Of a stretch of DNA of 64,000 nucleotides, positions 1 through 8,543 are shown piece by piece. The position numbers were made by a program, and so were the translations under genes. The stretch comes from Arenibacter algicola (GTDB lineage Bacteria > Bacteroidota > Bacteroidia > Flavobacteriales > Flavobacteriaceae). The stretch's first letter is position 1, and every line of letters begins with the position of its first letter. The DNA lies in the NCBI RefSeq assembly GCF_018860365.1, contig NZ_JAHKPO010000014.1, positions 62,001 to 126,000 on the forward strand, given 5' to 3'. Under the pieces are notes generated by a model. That model searched no databases. It saw only the letters and a program-made list of their open reading frames with translations, and was not told where the DNA came from.

Positions 1-917
1 CATTACAGGAAGGATGGCGCGTAAGAAAGGACAATACTTTATTTTGGGCAAGCGTGGTAATTACAGCAGTGCATAATGAAAAAAATGAGGTTATAGGATA
101 TTCAAAAGTAACCCATGACCTTACAGCCAAGAAAGAATCAGATGATGCACTTAAGGAAAAGCAAGCCGAGCTGGAACAAAAGAACATTGAGCTGCAGAAA
201 ATGAACAAGGAACTCCAATCCTTTGCATACATATCAAGCCATGATTTACAGGAGCCATTAAGAAAAATTCAAACGTTTGCTTCCAGAATAATTGAAAAGG
301 ATCACGATACACTTTCAGAAAATGGAAAATATCTATTTAAAAGGATGCAATTGTCCGCAGAAAGGATGCAGACGCTGATCGACGATTTGTTGGCCTATTC
401 CCGAACACATAATATGGAGGGCGATTTTGAGAAAACCAATCTTAATCTTATCATAGAGGAAGTGAAACAAGACCTTAGTGAAGAACTTCTTCAGAAAAAT
501 GCCATTATCGAAACAGATAAAACTTGCATGGTCAACATAATTCCATTTCAATTTAAACAGCTCTTCTATAACTTGCTAAGTAATTCTTTAAAGTTTGCAA
601 AACCAGAAAAACCTGTCCACGTAACTATAAAAAACGAGTACGTTCCCGGAAATTTATTGGAAGGCGAAAATTTTCATGACGATACTAAATATTGCCATAT
701 CACATTTGCGGACAACGGTATAGGCTTTGAACAAGAATACAGTGAAAAGATCTTTGAACTATTTCAGCGCCTTTATGGGAGGACAGAATATCCAGGAACA
801 GGAATAGGACTCGCTATAATAAAGCGTATTGTAGAGAATCATCACGGTGTTATTACGGCACAGGGTGAATTGGGCAAGGGTGCTACTTTTAACATATATC
901 TTCCCGTAGAGGACTAA
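1..917 (+). CDS. PAS-domain sensor histidine kinase, 5' end outside the window
   Basis: The reading frame is open from base 3, so the gene starts upstream and 304 C-terminal residues are visible. The first residues (motif EGWRVRKD followed by FWASVVITAV) are the end of a PAS/PAC sensor domain. A short coiled coil then leads to a HisKA domain with the phospho-accepting His in YISSHDLQEPLRK. The HATPase domain has the N box (NLLSNSLKFAKP), the G1 box (DNGIGF) and the G2 box (GTGIGLAI). There is no membrane segment in the visible part. The GTG at base 54 lies inside the PAS domain and is not a real start. The gene runs tail-to-tail into a single-domain response regulator at 1072-1509, a common pairing for this kinase class, so they may be partners. 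That partnership is inference; the family call is firm. Confidence 0.9.
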   Translation, partial: LQEGWRVRKDNTLFWASVVITAVHNEKNEVIGYSKVTHDLTAKKESDDALKEKQAELEQKNIELQKMNKELQSFAYISSHDLQEPLRKIQTFASRIIEKDHDTLSENGKYLFKRMQLSAERMQTLIDDLLAYSRTHNMEGDFEKTNLNLIIEEVKQDLSEELLQKNAIIETDKTCMVNIIPFQFKQLFYNLLSNSLKFAKPEKPVHVTIKNEYVPGNLLEGENFHDDTKYCHITFADNGIGFEQEYSEKIFELFQRLYGRTEYPGTGIGLAIIKRIVENHHGVITAQGELGKGATFNIYLPVED

Positions 918-1071
918 AAGATGATAATTGTGCCTTTTGTACGCTGTACCTAAAAGGCAAAAATGTGATTAATATATCCGTTCGCTTTATTGGAATAAGG
1001 TCGCAGTCCACCAAATTTGACATAGGCGATAGGATTAAAAAAGTAAAAACTTATGTATAATTGCTGTAATT

Positions 1072-1509
1072 CTAGACAATAACCATAAAACTTAAATCGT
1101 CATTGGTTTTTGAGGTTGTATTTTGAATAGGTTTCAGAGATTTATATAAGACGGTTTTTAATTGATTGTACGAGTTGGGTTTCTTAATGTAAAGATTGGC
1201 CCCACTCTCTTTCAGTTGTTCTACTTCATTTTCATTATAGGATGTGGAATAAATGATTATTTGTATTTCTGATAATTCAGGTATGTTACGGATATCCGTT
1301 AGGCATTCAAATCCGTCCATAAGTGGCATTCGAAGGTCTAAAAAAATGGTGTCTGGCTTGGGGTGGTCAGAGTACAATTCCGCCATTAGATCAACGCCGT
1401 TTTCAAATTGTTTTACCGAAGTTTCAATAGGTAATTCGGACAAAGCGTCCATAAAAAGTTCTCGATCATCTTGGTCATCGTCTGCTAGAAAAATGTTAAT
1501 AGGATTCAT
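1072..1509 (-). CDS. single-domain (CheY/Rcp1-like) response regulator
   Basis: This 145-aa protein is a receiver domain with no output domain. The acidic pocket is D10-D11-D12, the phosphorylation site is D58 in IFLDLRMPLMDG, the switch Ser/Thr lies in IIYSTS (about residues 86-90), and the conserved Lys is K110 before P111. Such stand-alone receivers pass phosphate on or act by protein-protein contact. It faces the PAS histidine kinase ending at 917 across a 154-bp gap, so it may be that kinase's target; this is inferred from position only. A C-terminal tail of about 20 residues follows the receiver fold and has no motif I recognise. Confidence 0.88.
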   Translation of the reverse strand: MNPINIFLADDDQDDRELFMDALSELPIETSVKQFENGVDLMAELYSDHPKPDTIFLDLRMPLMDGFECLTDIRNIPELSEIQIIIYSTSYNENEVEQLKESGANLYIKKPNSYNQLKTVLYKSLKPIQNTTSKTNDDLSFMVIV

Positions 1510-2014
1510 AACTGTATATTTTAATTGATTAACTGCCGGCTAAGAATATTTATTATAAACTGATTTATGAACTTAAATCCTGATTATCACCATATAGTTT
1601 GTCACCATTTCAACCTGGCTTACAAGTTTTTCATTTTAGCATTCTCAATCTTTGGAAGGCTCTAAAATGTCTTATAAGCTGTTTAATTGCCACATAATCA
1701 TAAATTTAAGGAAATTTTAATTATTGGATGTGTCAAATGAATTGAATATTAACTCGAAAAATATTTGAGTCAATCAGGATAAATACAATGGATTCGGAGA
1801 ATAGGCCGATTATATAGGTACGGCAACCTTACTCCTCTGTTGGTATATAAAACGGAAAGGAAGTTGTTGGGTTGGTTATCAGCACATTTGAAATACAGGT
1901 GGAAAGTATTAATGGGAGATAAACGGCGGTCCTAAAATAAAAGAACCGCTCTGTAAAGAGCGGTTCTTTGTTTCGCTTCATTTAGAAGCATGAGCTTGAG
2001 TTAGCTACTCTTTA
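1510..2014. other. 505-bp intergenic region
   Basis: It holds the probable promoter of the minus-strand response regulator at its left end and the terminator of the minus-strand fad unit at its right end (1940-1969). I checked both strands for small ORFs and found only very short, unsupported ones, such as a 17-codon frame near 1667. No RNA gene is evident. Confidence 0.5.
1940..1969 (-). terminator. intrinsic terminator of the fad operon
   Basis: A perfect 12-bp stem (AAAGAACCGCTC with GAGCGGTTCTTT) encloses a 6-nt loop. On the minus strand it is followed by TTTTATTTT. It lies 45 bp beyond the acyl-CoA dehydrogenase stop at 2015. Confidence 0.8.
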
Positions 2015-3823
2015 CTAAAAACAATATTTGTTTTCAGCCTTAAGTTTTTCGGCAATTGTATTACGCAGTTCAACTACATTGGGTTGGTTTGTATATTTTG
2101 TAAACCGTTTTAGGCCCATAAGCATCATACGTTGCTCATCACCCTCAGCCATTGAAACTATAGCCTCTTTACCATTTTTTATAACAGTGTCCACAGCATT
2201 GTACAAGTACAATTTGGACATGGCGATTTGTTCTTTTTGAGTTCCTTCCCCGAATCGTTTTGCATTTTTTTCAGTTCTTAGGATGGCAGATTCTGCCAAA
2301 TAAATTTCTATTAAAATATTGGATGCGGCCAACAGTAACATTTGATGTTCATCTAGGGCGGGTCCATATTTTTGGACCGCAGATCCTGCCACCATTAAGA
2401 ATACTTTCTTAAGCTTTGCAACCATTTCTTTTTCTTCGGACAACAATTCTGAATAGTCCGGAGTGTCAAAAGAGGGGATGCCCATTAGTTCATTCCCTAC
2501 GGCCGTAGCCGGGCCCAACAGGTCTACATGACCTTTCATGGCTTTCTTGACCAACAGGCCAACGGACAACATTCTGTTGATTTCATTGGTGCCTTCATAT
2601 ATCCTGGCTATGCGTGCATCTCTCCAGGCGGCTTCCATAGGGGTTTCCTCTGAAAAGCCCATTCCACCAAAAATTTGAATACCCTCGTCCGAGCAGTTCT
2701 GCACGTCTTCGGATACAGCAACTTTTAATATGGAACATTCTATGGCATATTCCTCTACACCTTTAAGCTCCGCTTCTTGATGGCTATTACCAGCCGCCAT
2801 TCGCATGGCAATACGATCTTCAATATTTTTAGCAGCTCTGTATGAGGCAGCTTCCCCAGCATACAAACTGGTGGCCATTTCTGCCAACTTTGATTTTATT
2901 GCCCCGAAATCTACTATCGCTGTTTTAAACTGCTTACGTTCCGTAGCATACTTTAAAGCATTGGTTGTAATTCGCCTTTGTGAATCCAAACATGCGGCCG
3001 CTAACTTAATACGTCCAATGTTTAATGCATTCATGGCAATTTTAAAACCATTTCCCCTCTCGGAAAGCATATTTTCAACGGGAACTACCGTATCGCTAAA
3101 GAATACCTGTCTGGTAGAGGAGGCGCGAATTCCTAATTTGTGTTCTTCCTCCCCTAAAGTAATACCATTACTAGGATCATTTTCAACTATAAATCCGGTG
3201 ATATTTTTGTCATTTTCTATACGTGCAAAAACAATAAACAATTTGCAGAACCCGGCATTGGAAATCCACATTTTTTGGCCATTGATTTTATAGCTCTTGC
3301 CGTCAGCCGAAAGGGTAGCAGTGGTTTTGCCAGAATTGGCATCACTACCTGCGCCTGGTTCCGTTAAACAATAAGCGCCGAACCATTCACCAGTGGCCAA
3401 TTTGGGGACATATTTTTGCTTTTGGGCTTCAGTACCGTATAACGTAATGGGCATGGTCCCAATACCGGTATGTGCACCAAATGCTGTACTAAAAGAACCA
3501 CTTCCGCTAGAAATATATTCGCAAACGATCATGGTAGAAATAAAGCCCATTCCCAATCCGCCATACGCTTCAGGAACGGCAACACCTAAAAAGCCCATTT
3601 CTCCCGCCTTGGTCATTACTTCCTGTGTTAGGGCATAATCCTTGGCTTCGAATCGATCTCTATTGGCCACAATCTCCCGATCGTTGAACTCAATAACGGA
3701 GTCGCGCATCATTTTTTGCTCCTCGGAAAAATCCTCAGGCGTAAAAATATCCTCACAATTGGTTTCCTTCACAAGGAATTGTCCACCCCTCAATATTTCT
3801 TTAGTTGTTGTTTCTGTACTCAT
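2015..3823 (-). CDS. acyl-CoA dehydrogenase (long C-terminal-extended type)
   Basis: This 602-aa flavoenzyme catalyses the first beta-oxidation step, acyl-CoA to trans-2-enoyl-CoA. The N-terminal helical domain spans about 35-145. The FAD/substrate-binding beta domain follows, with YCLTEPGAGSD at 151-161 and the WISNAG motif at about 187. The C-terminal helical domain carries the catalytic base E410 in RIYEGTNEINRML. About 170 further residues give the roughly 600-aa form typical of Bacteroidota and Bacillus FadE-type enzymes. It is the last gene of the minus-strand unit marR-fadB-(S23)-thiolase-ACAD, 80 bp after the thiolase, and is followed by an intrinsic terminator. Regulation is probably through the MarR protein at the head of the unit. 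Confidence 0.93.
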   Translation of the reverse strand: MSTETTTKEILRGGQFLVKETNCEDIFTPEDFSEEQKMMRDSVIEFNDREIVANRDRFEAKDYALTQEVMTKAGEMGFLGVAVPEAYGGLGMGFISTMIVCEYISSGSGSFSTAFGAHTGIGTMPITLYGTEAQKQKYVPKLATGEWFGAYCLTEPGAGSDANSGKTTATLSADGKSYKINGQKMWISNAGFCKLFIVFARIENDKNITGFIVENDPSNGITLGEEEHKLGIRASSTRQVFFSDTVVPVENMLSERGNGFKIAMNALNIGRIKLAAACLDSQRRITTNALKYATERKQFKTAIVDFGAIKSKLAEMATSLYAGEAASYRAAKNIEDRIAMRMAAGNSHQEAELKGVEEYAIECSILKVAVSEDVQNCSDEGIQIFGGMGFSEETPMEAAWRDARIARIYEGTNEINRMLSVGLLVKKAMKGHVDLLGPATAVGNELMGIPSFDTPDYSELLSEEKEMVAKLKKVFLMVAGSAVQKYGPALDEHQMLLLAASNILIEIYLAESAILRTEKNAKRFGEGTQKEQIAMSKLYLYNAVDTVIKNGKEAIVSMAEGDEQRMMLMGLKRFTKYTNQPNVVELRNTIAEKLKAENKYCF

Positions 3824-3903
3824 TGTTCGTGTTATTAAGTTTTATTATATGTATTGAAGGGTATATTGAAATAGTAATCCCTTCATATATATGTCCTGTA
3901 TTT

Positions 3904-5097
3904 TTAATTTAAAAATTCATAAATCCCAGCTGCACCCTGACCAGTACCTACGCACATGGTCACCATGCCATATTTACCTTTCATATCTCTCTTTCTCATC
4001 TCATCAAAAAGTTGAACGGACAACTTGGCTCCGGTACAGCCCAATGGGTGGCCAAGAGCAATTGCACCCCCATTTACATTGACTATATCATTGTTTAATC
4101 CAAGTTCCCGGATTACAGCCAACGACTGTGAGGCGAAAGCTTCGTTCAATTCGATCAATTCAATATCGTTCTGTTTAAGACCAGCTTGTTTTAGCGCCTT
4201 TGGAATTGCTTTTACAGGGCCAATTCCCATGATTCTTGGTTCAACTCCGGCAGCGGCATAGTTGACCAATCTGGCAATAGGTTCCAATTTTAACTCTTTT
4301 ACCATATCCTCGCTCATGACCAATACAAAAGCAGCTCCGTCGCTCATCTGTGAGGAATTCCCAGCAGTAACACTTCCCCCTGCAGCAAAAACAGGTCGAA
4401 GTCCTGCCAAGGCTTCCTTGCTGGTTCCTTTTCGTGGTCCCTCATCTTTGGTTACCGTGTATTTTTTAGTAGCTTTCTTTCCATTATCATCAACGTAGAT
4501 CTGTTCCACTTCAATGGGTACGATCTGACTTTGAAAACGATCCTCTGCCTGCGCCTTAAGCGCTTTCATATGTGAATTATAGGCAAACTCGTCCTGGTCC
4601 TCACGGGATACATTGAATTGTTTGGCCACCGCTTCCGCAGTATTTCCCATACCCCAGTAATAATCTTCGTGTCCTGCCTTTGCCAAGTCGTAGTTGAGTT
4701 CTGTTTTATATCCGGTCATGGGAACCGCACTCATGCTTTCTGCACCACCAGCAATGATACAGTCGGCCATACCTGCTTGGATTTTTGCGGTGGCAATACC
4801 GATAGTTTCTATTCCAGAGGAGCAAAATCTATTTACAGTAACCCCTGGTACATCAACAATATTAAGCCCCATTAAGGATATTAATCGAGCCATGTTAAGA
4901 CCTTGGGAACCTTCGGGCATTGCATTTCCAACAATAACGTCATCAATGCGTTTTTTATCCAATTGCGGCAACTCATTCATCATATACGCTATGGTTTCGG
5001 CAGCCAACTCATCCGTTCTTTTAAAACGGAAAACACCTTTTGGAGCTTTTCCTACTGCAGTCCTATATGCTTTTACTATAAAGGCTTGTTTGTTCAT
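3904..5097 (-). CDS. fadA: acetyl-CoA C-acyltransferase (thiolase)
   Basis: This 397-aa degradative thiolase cleaves 3-ketoacyl-CoA to acetyl-CoA and a shortened acyl-CoA. The catalytic residues are in the expected places: nucleophilic C92 ([11 protein letters not shown]), NEAFASQ at about 318-324, H350 in [12 protein letters not shown], and C382 in CVGTGQG. The length matches the family. It acts directly after the dehydrogenase/hydratase encoded at 5551-7941. The two genes are separated by a 0.45-kb interval holding a four-helix-bundle gene framed by inverted repeats. The symbol reflects function; E. coli FadA is in a different operon arrangement. Confidence 0.94.
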   Translation of the reverse strand: MNKQAFIVKAYRTAVGKAPKGVFRFKRTDELAAETIAYMMNELPQLDKKRIDDVIVGNAMPEGSQGLNMARLISLMGLNIVDVPGVTVNRFCSSGIETIGIATAKIQAGMADCIIAGGAESMSAVPMTGYKTELNYDLAKAGHEDYYWGMGNTAEAVAKQFNVSREDQDEFAYNSHMKALKAQAEDRFQSQIVPIEVEQIYVDDNGKKATKKYTVTKDEGPRKGTSKEALAGLRPVFAAGGSVTAGNSSQMSDGAAFVLVMSEDMVKELKLEPIARLVNYAAAGVEPRIMGIGPVKAIPKALKQAGLKQNDIELIELNEAFASQSLAVIRELGLNNDIVNVNGGAIALGHPLGCTGAKLSVQLFDEMRKRDMKGKYGMVTMCVGTGQGAAGIYEFLN

Positions 5098-5127
5098 ATT
5101 TCTATTTTTGTTTTGATAATGAGAGTT

Positions 5128-5154
5128 TAGACTGCTAGATACTAGAGTCTAGAC
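5128..5154 (+). repeat. left inverted repeat of the S23 cassette
   Basis: The reverse complement of this stretch begins GTCTAG-A-CTCTAG and matches the right copy at 5519-5545 at 22 of 27 positions. It overlaps the last codons and stop of the four-helix-bundle gene, so it encodes the Ser/Asp-rich tail SLDSSI. Confidence 0.7.
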
Positions 5155-5515
5155 TTTGATTGCCTAGATTATCTGTAAAGGAGGCAATCATTTTTTGAAT
5201 TTGTAAAATTTTATTTTCAAGTTCTTCGAACTTTTCTTTGTCTAAATAATTTTCATTATGAGAAACAATTAATTGAGTTTCCCATTCAAAAGCTGACCCC
5301 AGACTATTCTCTAAATATTTTATAAAATGCCTATTTGTACTTTTACTTGAACCTTCAGATATATTTGATGGAATGGAGACTGCACATCTGTTCATTTGAC
5401 TGATTAAATTAAACCTTTCAAAATCTGGATATGTTTTTGTCAGTTTATAGTTTTCACTTACAAGATTCATTCCCTCTTGCCATATTTTCAATTTCTTAAA
5501 ATTATGTCGTCCCAT
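5135..5515 (-). CDS. four helix bundle protein (S23 / 23S rRNA IVS family)
   Basis: This 126-aa protein has the family hallmarks: an N-terminal LKIWQEGM motif at about 9-16, SQMNRCAVSIPSNISEGSS in helix 2 (about residues 39-57), and the FIKYLENSLGSAFEWETQL stretch in helix 3. Family members fold as four-helix bundles. They are encoded in 23S rRNA intervening sequences of Leptospira and others, and also stand alone in many Bacteroidota genomes; their biochemical role is not established. This copy lies within the beta-oxidation operon in the same direction, 36 bp after the fadB-like stop region. It is framed by inverted repeats, and its last six residues are encoded by the left repeat. A role in fatty-acid oxidation is unlikely. 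Confidence 0.88.
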   Translation of the reverse strand: MGRHNFKKLKIWQEGMNLVSENYKLTKTYPDFERFNLISQMNRCAVSIPSNISEGSSKSTNRHFIKYLENSLGSAFEWETQLIVSHNENYLDKEKFEELENKILQIQKMIASFTDNLGNQSLDSSI

Positions 5516-5518
5516 TTG

Positions 5519-5545
5519 GTCTAGTCTCTAGGGTCTAGTCGTCTA
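5519..5545 (+). repeat. right inverted repeat of the S23 cassette
   Basis: The sequence starts GTCTAGTCTCTAG and ends GTCTA. It pairs with the left copy at 5128-5154 (22 of 27). It lies 3 bp upstream of the four-helix-bundle start and 5 bp from the stop of the fadB-like gene. Confidence 0.7.
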
Positions 5546-5550
5546 TTACC

Positions 5551-7941
5551 TTAATTCCGCAACGGTTTCCCTGTCTTTAACATATGTTGTATGCGTTCCA
5601 AGGTTTTTCGTTCCGTACATAGGGATAGGAAAGCTTCCCGTTCCAGATCCAAAAGATATTGCTCTGTAACCATAGTTGGCTCCGACAAGTCTCCCCCGGC
5701 CATTACATAGGCTAATTTGTTGGCAATCTTATGGTCGTGTTCACTTATATAATTGCTGTCTTCCATGGCATCCGTTCCTACCAAAAACATTCCAAGGGCT
5801 TGTTTTCCAAGCACCTTAACGTCTTTTCTCTTGGGAGGTTGGGTGTAGCCCTGTTCTGCCATAAGTTTGGCGTAGGCTTTTGCCGTTGCAATTTGTCGGT
5901 CTTTGTTTACGACGACTATATCTTTCCCTTTTTCAAGTACTCCCATATCAAAGGCCTCGTAAGCAGATGTTGAAACTTTTGCCATTCCAATGGTGAGGAA
6001 ATACTCTTGAAGTACATTGAGCTCTACATCATTTTTTTTAAAGGTATCCGACGCTCTTAAGGCCATTTCCTTGGAACCGCCACCTCCTGGTATAACCCCA
6101 ACTCCGAATTCTACCAGTCCCATGTAGGTTTCAGCTGCGGCAACAACCTTATCGGCATGTAAAGACAACTCGCAACCTCCGCCCAAGGTCATCCCGTGTG
6201 GTGCCGAAACTGTAGGAATGGCCGAGTAACGCATACGCATCATGGTATCCTGAAACATCTTTATGGCTATATTAAGCTCATCGTATTCCTGTTCTACGGC
6301 CATCATAAATATCATTCCAATATTGGCGCCAACAGAGAAGTTAGGGGCTTGGTTGCCCACCACCAGACCTTGAAAGTCTTTTTCGGCCAAATCGATGGCC
6401 TTGTTCAGTCCGGCCAAAACATCGCCACCAATGGTGTTCATTTTGGACTGGAATTCCACATTCAATATGCCATCGCCCAAATCTTCAATAACAACACCGG
6501 AGTTTTTCCATACCTCATTGGATTTTCTAATATTGTCCAAAATGATAAAGGAATCCTGACCAGGTATTTTCTCCATCGACTTTTTAGGGATGTCGTAATA
6601 ATAAGTAGCCCCGTCTTTAATAGTATAGAACGACTTATTTCCAGAGGATATCATTTCGGTAACCCAGGCTGCCGGTTGAAAGCCTTCGGCCTTCATCATT
6701 TCAATTCCTTTTTCAACACCTATGGCATCCCAAATTTGAAAGGGACCATGTCCCCAGGCAAAACCTGCTTTCATGGCGTCATCTATCTTATATAATTCTC
6801 CTGTTATTTCGGGAATCCTATTGGACGCATATTCAAATAATGAAGAAAAACTTTTTCTGTAAAAGGCTCCTGCTTTGTCCTTTCCGGTTACCAAGACCTT
6901 AAATCGGTCGATTACATTTTCTATAGATTTGGTGAGTTCAAGAGTGGCAAAACTAGCCTTTTTGCTGGGTCGGTATTCCATGGTGTTAAGGTCTAGGGCC
7001 AATATCTCCCGACCTTCCTTTTTGTAAAAACCTTGCCCTGTTTTACTTCCGAACCATTTGTTTTCCATCATTTTTCCGATAAAATCCGGAAGTGTAAATT
7101 GCTCCCGTCTTTCATCATCCTTACAGTTTTCGGCAATACCATTGGCTACATGCACTAAAGTGTCCAAGCCAACAACGTCTACTGTGCGGAAGGTGGCCGA
7201 TTTTGGCCTGCCTATTACCGGTCCTGAAAGTTTGTCTATTTCCTCAACGGTAAGGTCCATTTCCTTTACAGCATGGAACAAACTCATAATGCTAAAGGTC
7301 CCTATTCTATTCCCTATAAAAGCCGGAGTGTCTTTGGCTATCACTGAGGTCTTGCCTAAAAACTGCTCCCCATAGCCATTTAAGAAGTCCAATACTTCGG
7401 TAGAAGTTTTTGGTCCAGGAATTATTTCAAAAAGTTTTAAGTATCTGGCCGGATTAAAAAAATGGGTTCCGCAGAAATGTTTTTGAAAATCTTCACTTCT
7501 TCCCTCACTCATAAATTTTATGGGTATGCCCGAGGTGTTGGAAGTAATTAAAGTGCCTGGTTTTCTATGCTTGTCCAGTTTTTCAAATACTATTTTTTTG
7601 ATGTCCAGACGTTCTACTACCACTTCAATGATCCAATCTACCTGTCCAACCTTGGAAATGTCGTCCTCAAGATTCCCCGTGGAGATTCTTTGGGCAAAAT
7701 TTTGGTGATAAATAGGGGAGGGCTTGGATTTTAATGCAGCGGCCAAAGAATCGTTTACCAATCTATTTCTAACAACCTTATCCTCTAGGGTAAGGCCATT
7801 TGCTTTTTCTTTATCATTAAGTTCACGTGGTATAATATCCAAAAGCAATACTTCCACTCCTATATTGGCAAAATGGCAGGCTATGCCGCTTCCCATAATA
7901 CCTGAACCAATAACTGCTACTTTTTTAATGTGTTTGTTCAT
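5551..7941 (-). CDS. fadB: bifunctional 3-hydroxyacyl-CoA dehydrogenase / enoyl-CoA hydratase
   Basis: This 796-aa protein covers hydration and NAD-dependent oxidation in beta-oxidation. The dehydrogenase comes first: a Rossmann motif G12-x-G14-x2-G17 close to the N-terminus, then 3HCDH_N and C-terminal dehydrogenase domains up to about residue 400. The crotonase-fold hydratase follows in the C-terminal part, with the oxyanion/Glu segment HGMTLGGGCEL and EFGVGVIPGGGG. This order is the reverse of E. coli FadB and is usual in Bacteroidota and Bacillus FadN-type proteins. I chose the ATG at 7941, which places the Rossmann motif normally. A longer frame to 7998 adds a Lys-rich stretch that would overlap marR. 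It follows marR by 34 bp. Confidence 0.93.
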   Translation of the reverse strand: MNKHIKKVAVIGSGIMGSGIACHFANIGVEVLLLDIIPRELNDKEKANGLTLEDKVVRNRLVNDSLAAALKSKPSPIYHQNFAQRISTGNLEDDISKVGQVDWIIEVVVERLDIKKIVFEKLDKHRKPGTLITSNTSGIPIKFMSEGRSEDFQKHFCGTHFFNPARYLKLFEIIPGPKTSTEVLDFLNGYGEQFLGKTSVIAKDTPAFIGNRIGTFSIMSLFHAVKEMDLTVEEIDKLSGPVIGRPKSATFRTVDVVGLDTLVHVANGIAENCKDDERREQFTLPDFIGKMMENKWFGSKTGQGFYKKEGREILALDLNTMEYRPSKKASFATLELTKSIENVIDRFKVLVTGKDKAGAFYRKSFSSLFEYASNRIPEITGELYKIDDAMKAGFAWGHGPFQIWDAIGVEKGIEMMKAEGFQPAAWVTEMISSGNKSFYTIKDGATYYYDIPKKSMEKIPGQDSFIILDNIRKSNEVWKNSGVVIEDLGDGILNVEFQSKMNTIGGDVLAGLNKAIDLAEKDFQGLVVGNQAPNFSVGANIGMIFMMAVEQEYDELNIAIKMFQDTMMRMRYSAIPTVSAPHGMTLGGGCELSLHADKVVAAAETYMGLVEFGVGVIPGGGGSKEMALRASDTFKKNDVELNVLQEYFLTIGMAKVSTSAYEAFDMGVLEKGKDIVVVNKDRQIATAKAYAKLMAEQGYTQPPKRKDVKVLGKQALGMFLVGTDAMEDSNYISEHDHKIANKLAYVMAGGDLSEPTMVTEQYLLDLEREAFLSLCTERKTLERIQHMLKTGKPLRN

Positions 7942-7975
7942 CAATAAAAAGGTGTTAACTAGTTTTTTAACTTTT

Positions 7976-8407
7976 TTAATAAATTTTCTTTTCCGCAATT
8001 AATTTGTTGATGACCTCCGTTACCTCAAAAAAGGTATTTAATTTCTCCGAGGGTACATGCGCCTTCACCACATCGTTAAAACGAAGTACAACATCTTTTG
8101 AATCCTTCCTCTTTTCCAGACCAAAAGCAGTGAGGTGTATTAGTACACCCCTACCATCATTGGGGTTGGGCCTACGTTCTATAAGTCCCTTTTCCTCCAT
8201 ACTTTTCAATATTCGCGATAGACTCGTGGCTTCCATACCCATTTTTGGGCCAAGGGCTGTCGAAGGAGTGCCGGTTTTGGGGTCTATACTCAATAATGTA
8301 AAACCTACGGCCATTGTACTATTGAATTTCCGCGCCTCCTCATTATACATCTTTGTTACCGCTTGCCAAGTTGCTCGGAGCGCGTAATCTATCGTTATGT
8401 CTTGCAT
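7976..8407 (-). CDS. MarR-family transcriptional regulator
   Basis: This 143-aa winged-helix protein has a recognition helix around EATSLSRILKSMEEKGLIER and a wing at PNPNDGRGVLIHLT, with N- and C-terminal dimerisation helices. It heads the beta-oxidation unit, so it probably senses acyl-CoA or fatty acid and represses the unit. I chose the start at 8407 (MQDITIDYALR). An upstream ATG at 8452 would put the start inside a perfect 30-bp palindrome that is better explained as the operator. Ligand and autoregulation are inference from position. Confidence 0.88.
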   Translation of the reverse strand: MQDITIDYALRATWQAVTKMYNEEARKFNSTMAVGFTLLSIDPKTGTPSTALGPKMGMEATSLSRILKSMEEKGLIERRPNPNDGRGVLIHLTAFGLEKRKDSKDVVLRFNDVVKAHVPSEKLNTFFEVTEVINKLIAEKKIY

Positions 8408-8436
8408 GTTGTTTTGTTGGTTCTTCCAAAGATATA

Positions 8437-8466
8437 AAAATATATTATGCATGCATAATATATTTT
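8437..8466. promoter_or_regulatory. perfect 30-bp palindrome, probable MarR operator
   Basis: The sequence is exactly self-complementary for 15 bp on each side of the centre at 8451/8452, with core TATTATGCATGCATAATA. The centre lies 44 bp upstream of the chosen marR start. MarR dimers bind such inverted repeats. Because the centre has no spacer, an RNA hairpin or terminator is unlikely. Confidence 0.65.
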
Positions 8467-8490
8467 AAAAAAAATAAGAGGCCTATAAAA

Positions 8491-8522
8491 TAAAACAGCT
8501 TCTTGTTACAGAAGCTGTTTTA
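8491..8522 (-). terminator. intrinsic terminator of the acyl-CoA ligase gene
   Basis: A 13-bp stem (core AAAACAGCTTCT with AGAAGCTGTTTT) closes a 6-nt loop and is followed on the minus strand by TTTTATTTTA-like sequence. It lies 21 bp beyond the stop at 8544, separating the ligase transcript from the marR unit. Confidence 0.75.
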
Positions 8523-8543
8523 AATTTAGTATTGGATAATCCA

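Larger units (their letters stand above)
5128..5545. mobile_element. IVS-like cassette: four-helix-bundle gene framed by 27-bp inverted repeats
   Basis: A 418-bp segment between the fadB-like gene and the thiolase gene is bounded by imperfect inverted repeats (5128-5154 and 5519-5545; 22 of 27 positions complementary). It contains one gene of the 23S-rRNA intervening-sequence protein family. The fad genes on either side are intact, so the segment looks inserted into the operon. That this is a dispersed element is inference; no transposase or second copy is present in the window. Confidence 0.45.

Noticed and set aside
931..959. 8-bp hairpin TGCCTTTT/AAAAGGCA between the kinase and response regulator
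   Set aside because: The loop is long (13 nt) and no T tract follows on either strand, so I do not call it a terminator.
2805..3293. 162-codon open frame antisense to the acyl-CoA dehydrogenase
   Set aside because: The enzyme on the minus strand has all its motifs intact; the plus-strand frame has none.
5120..5170. TCTAG-rich repeats as a CRISPR or direct-repeat array
   Set aside because: Only two inverted copies exist, one at each end of a single gene, without spacers.
6196..6795. 199-codon open frame antisense to the fadB-like gene
   Set aside because: It lies wholly within a clear coding gene on the other strand, has no recognisable domain, and its composition is that of a shadow frame.
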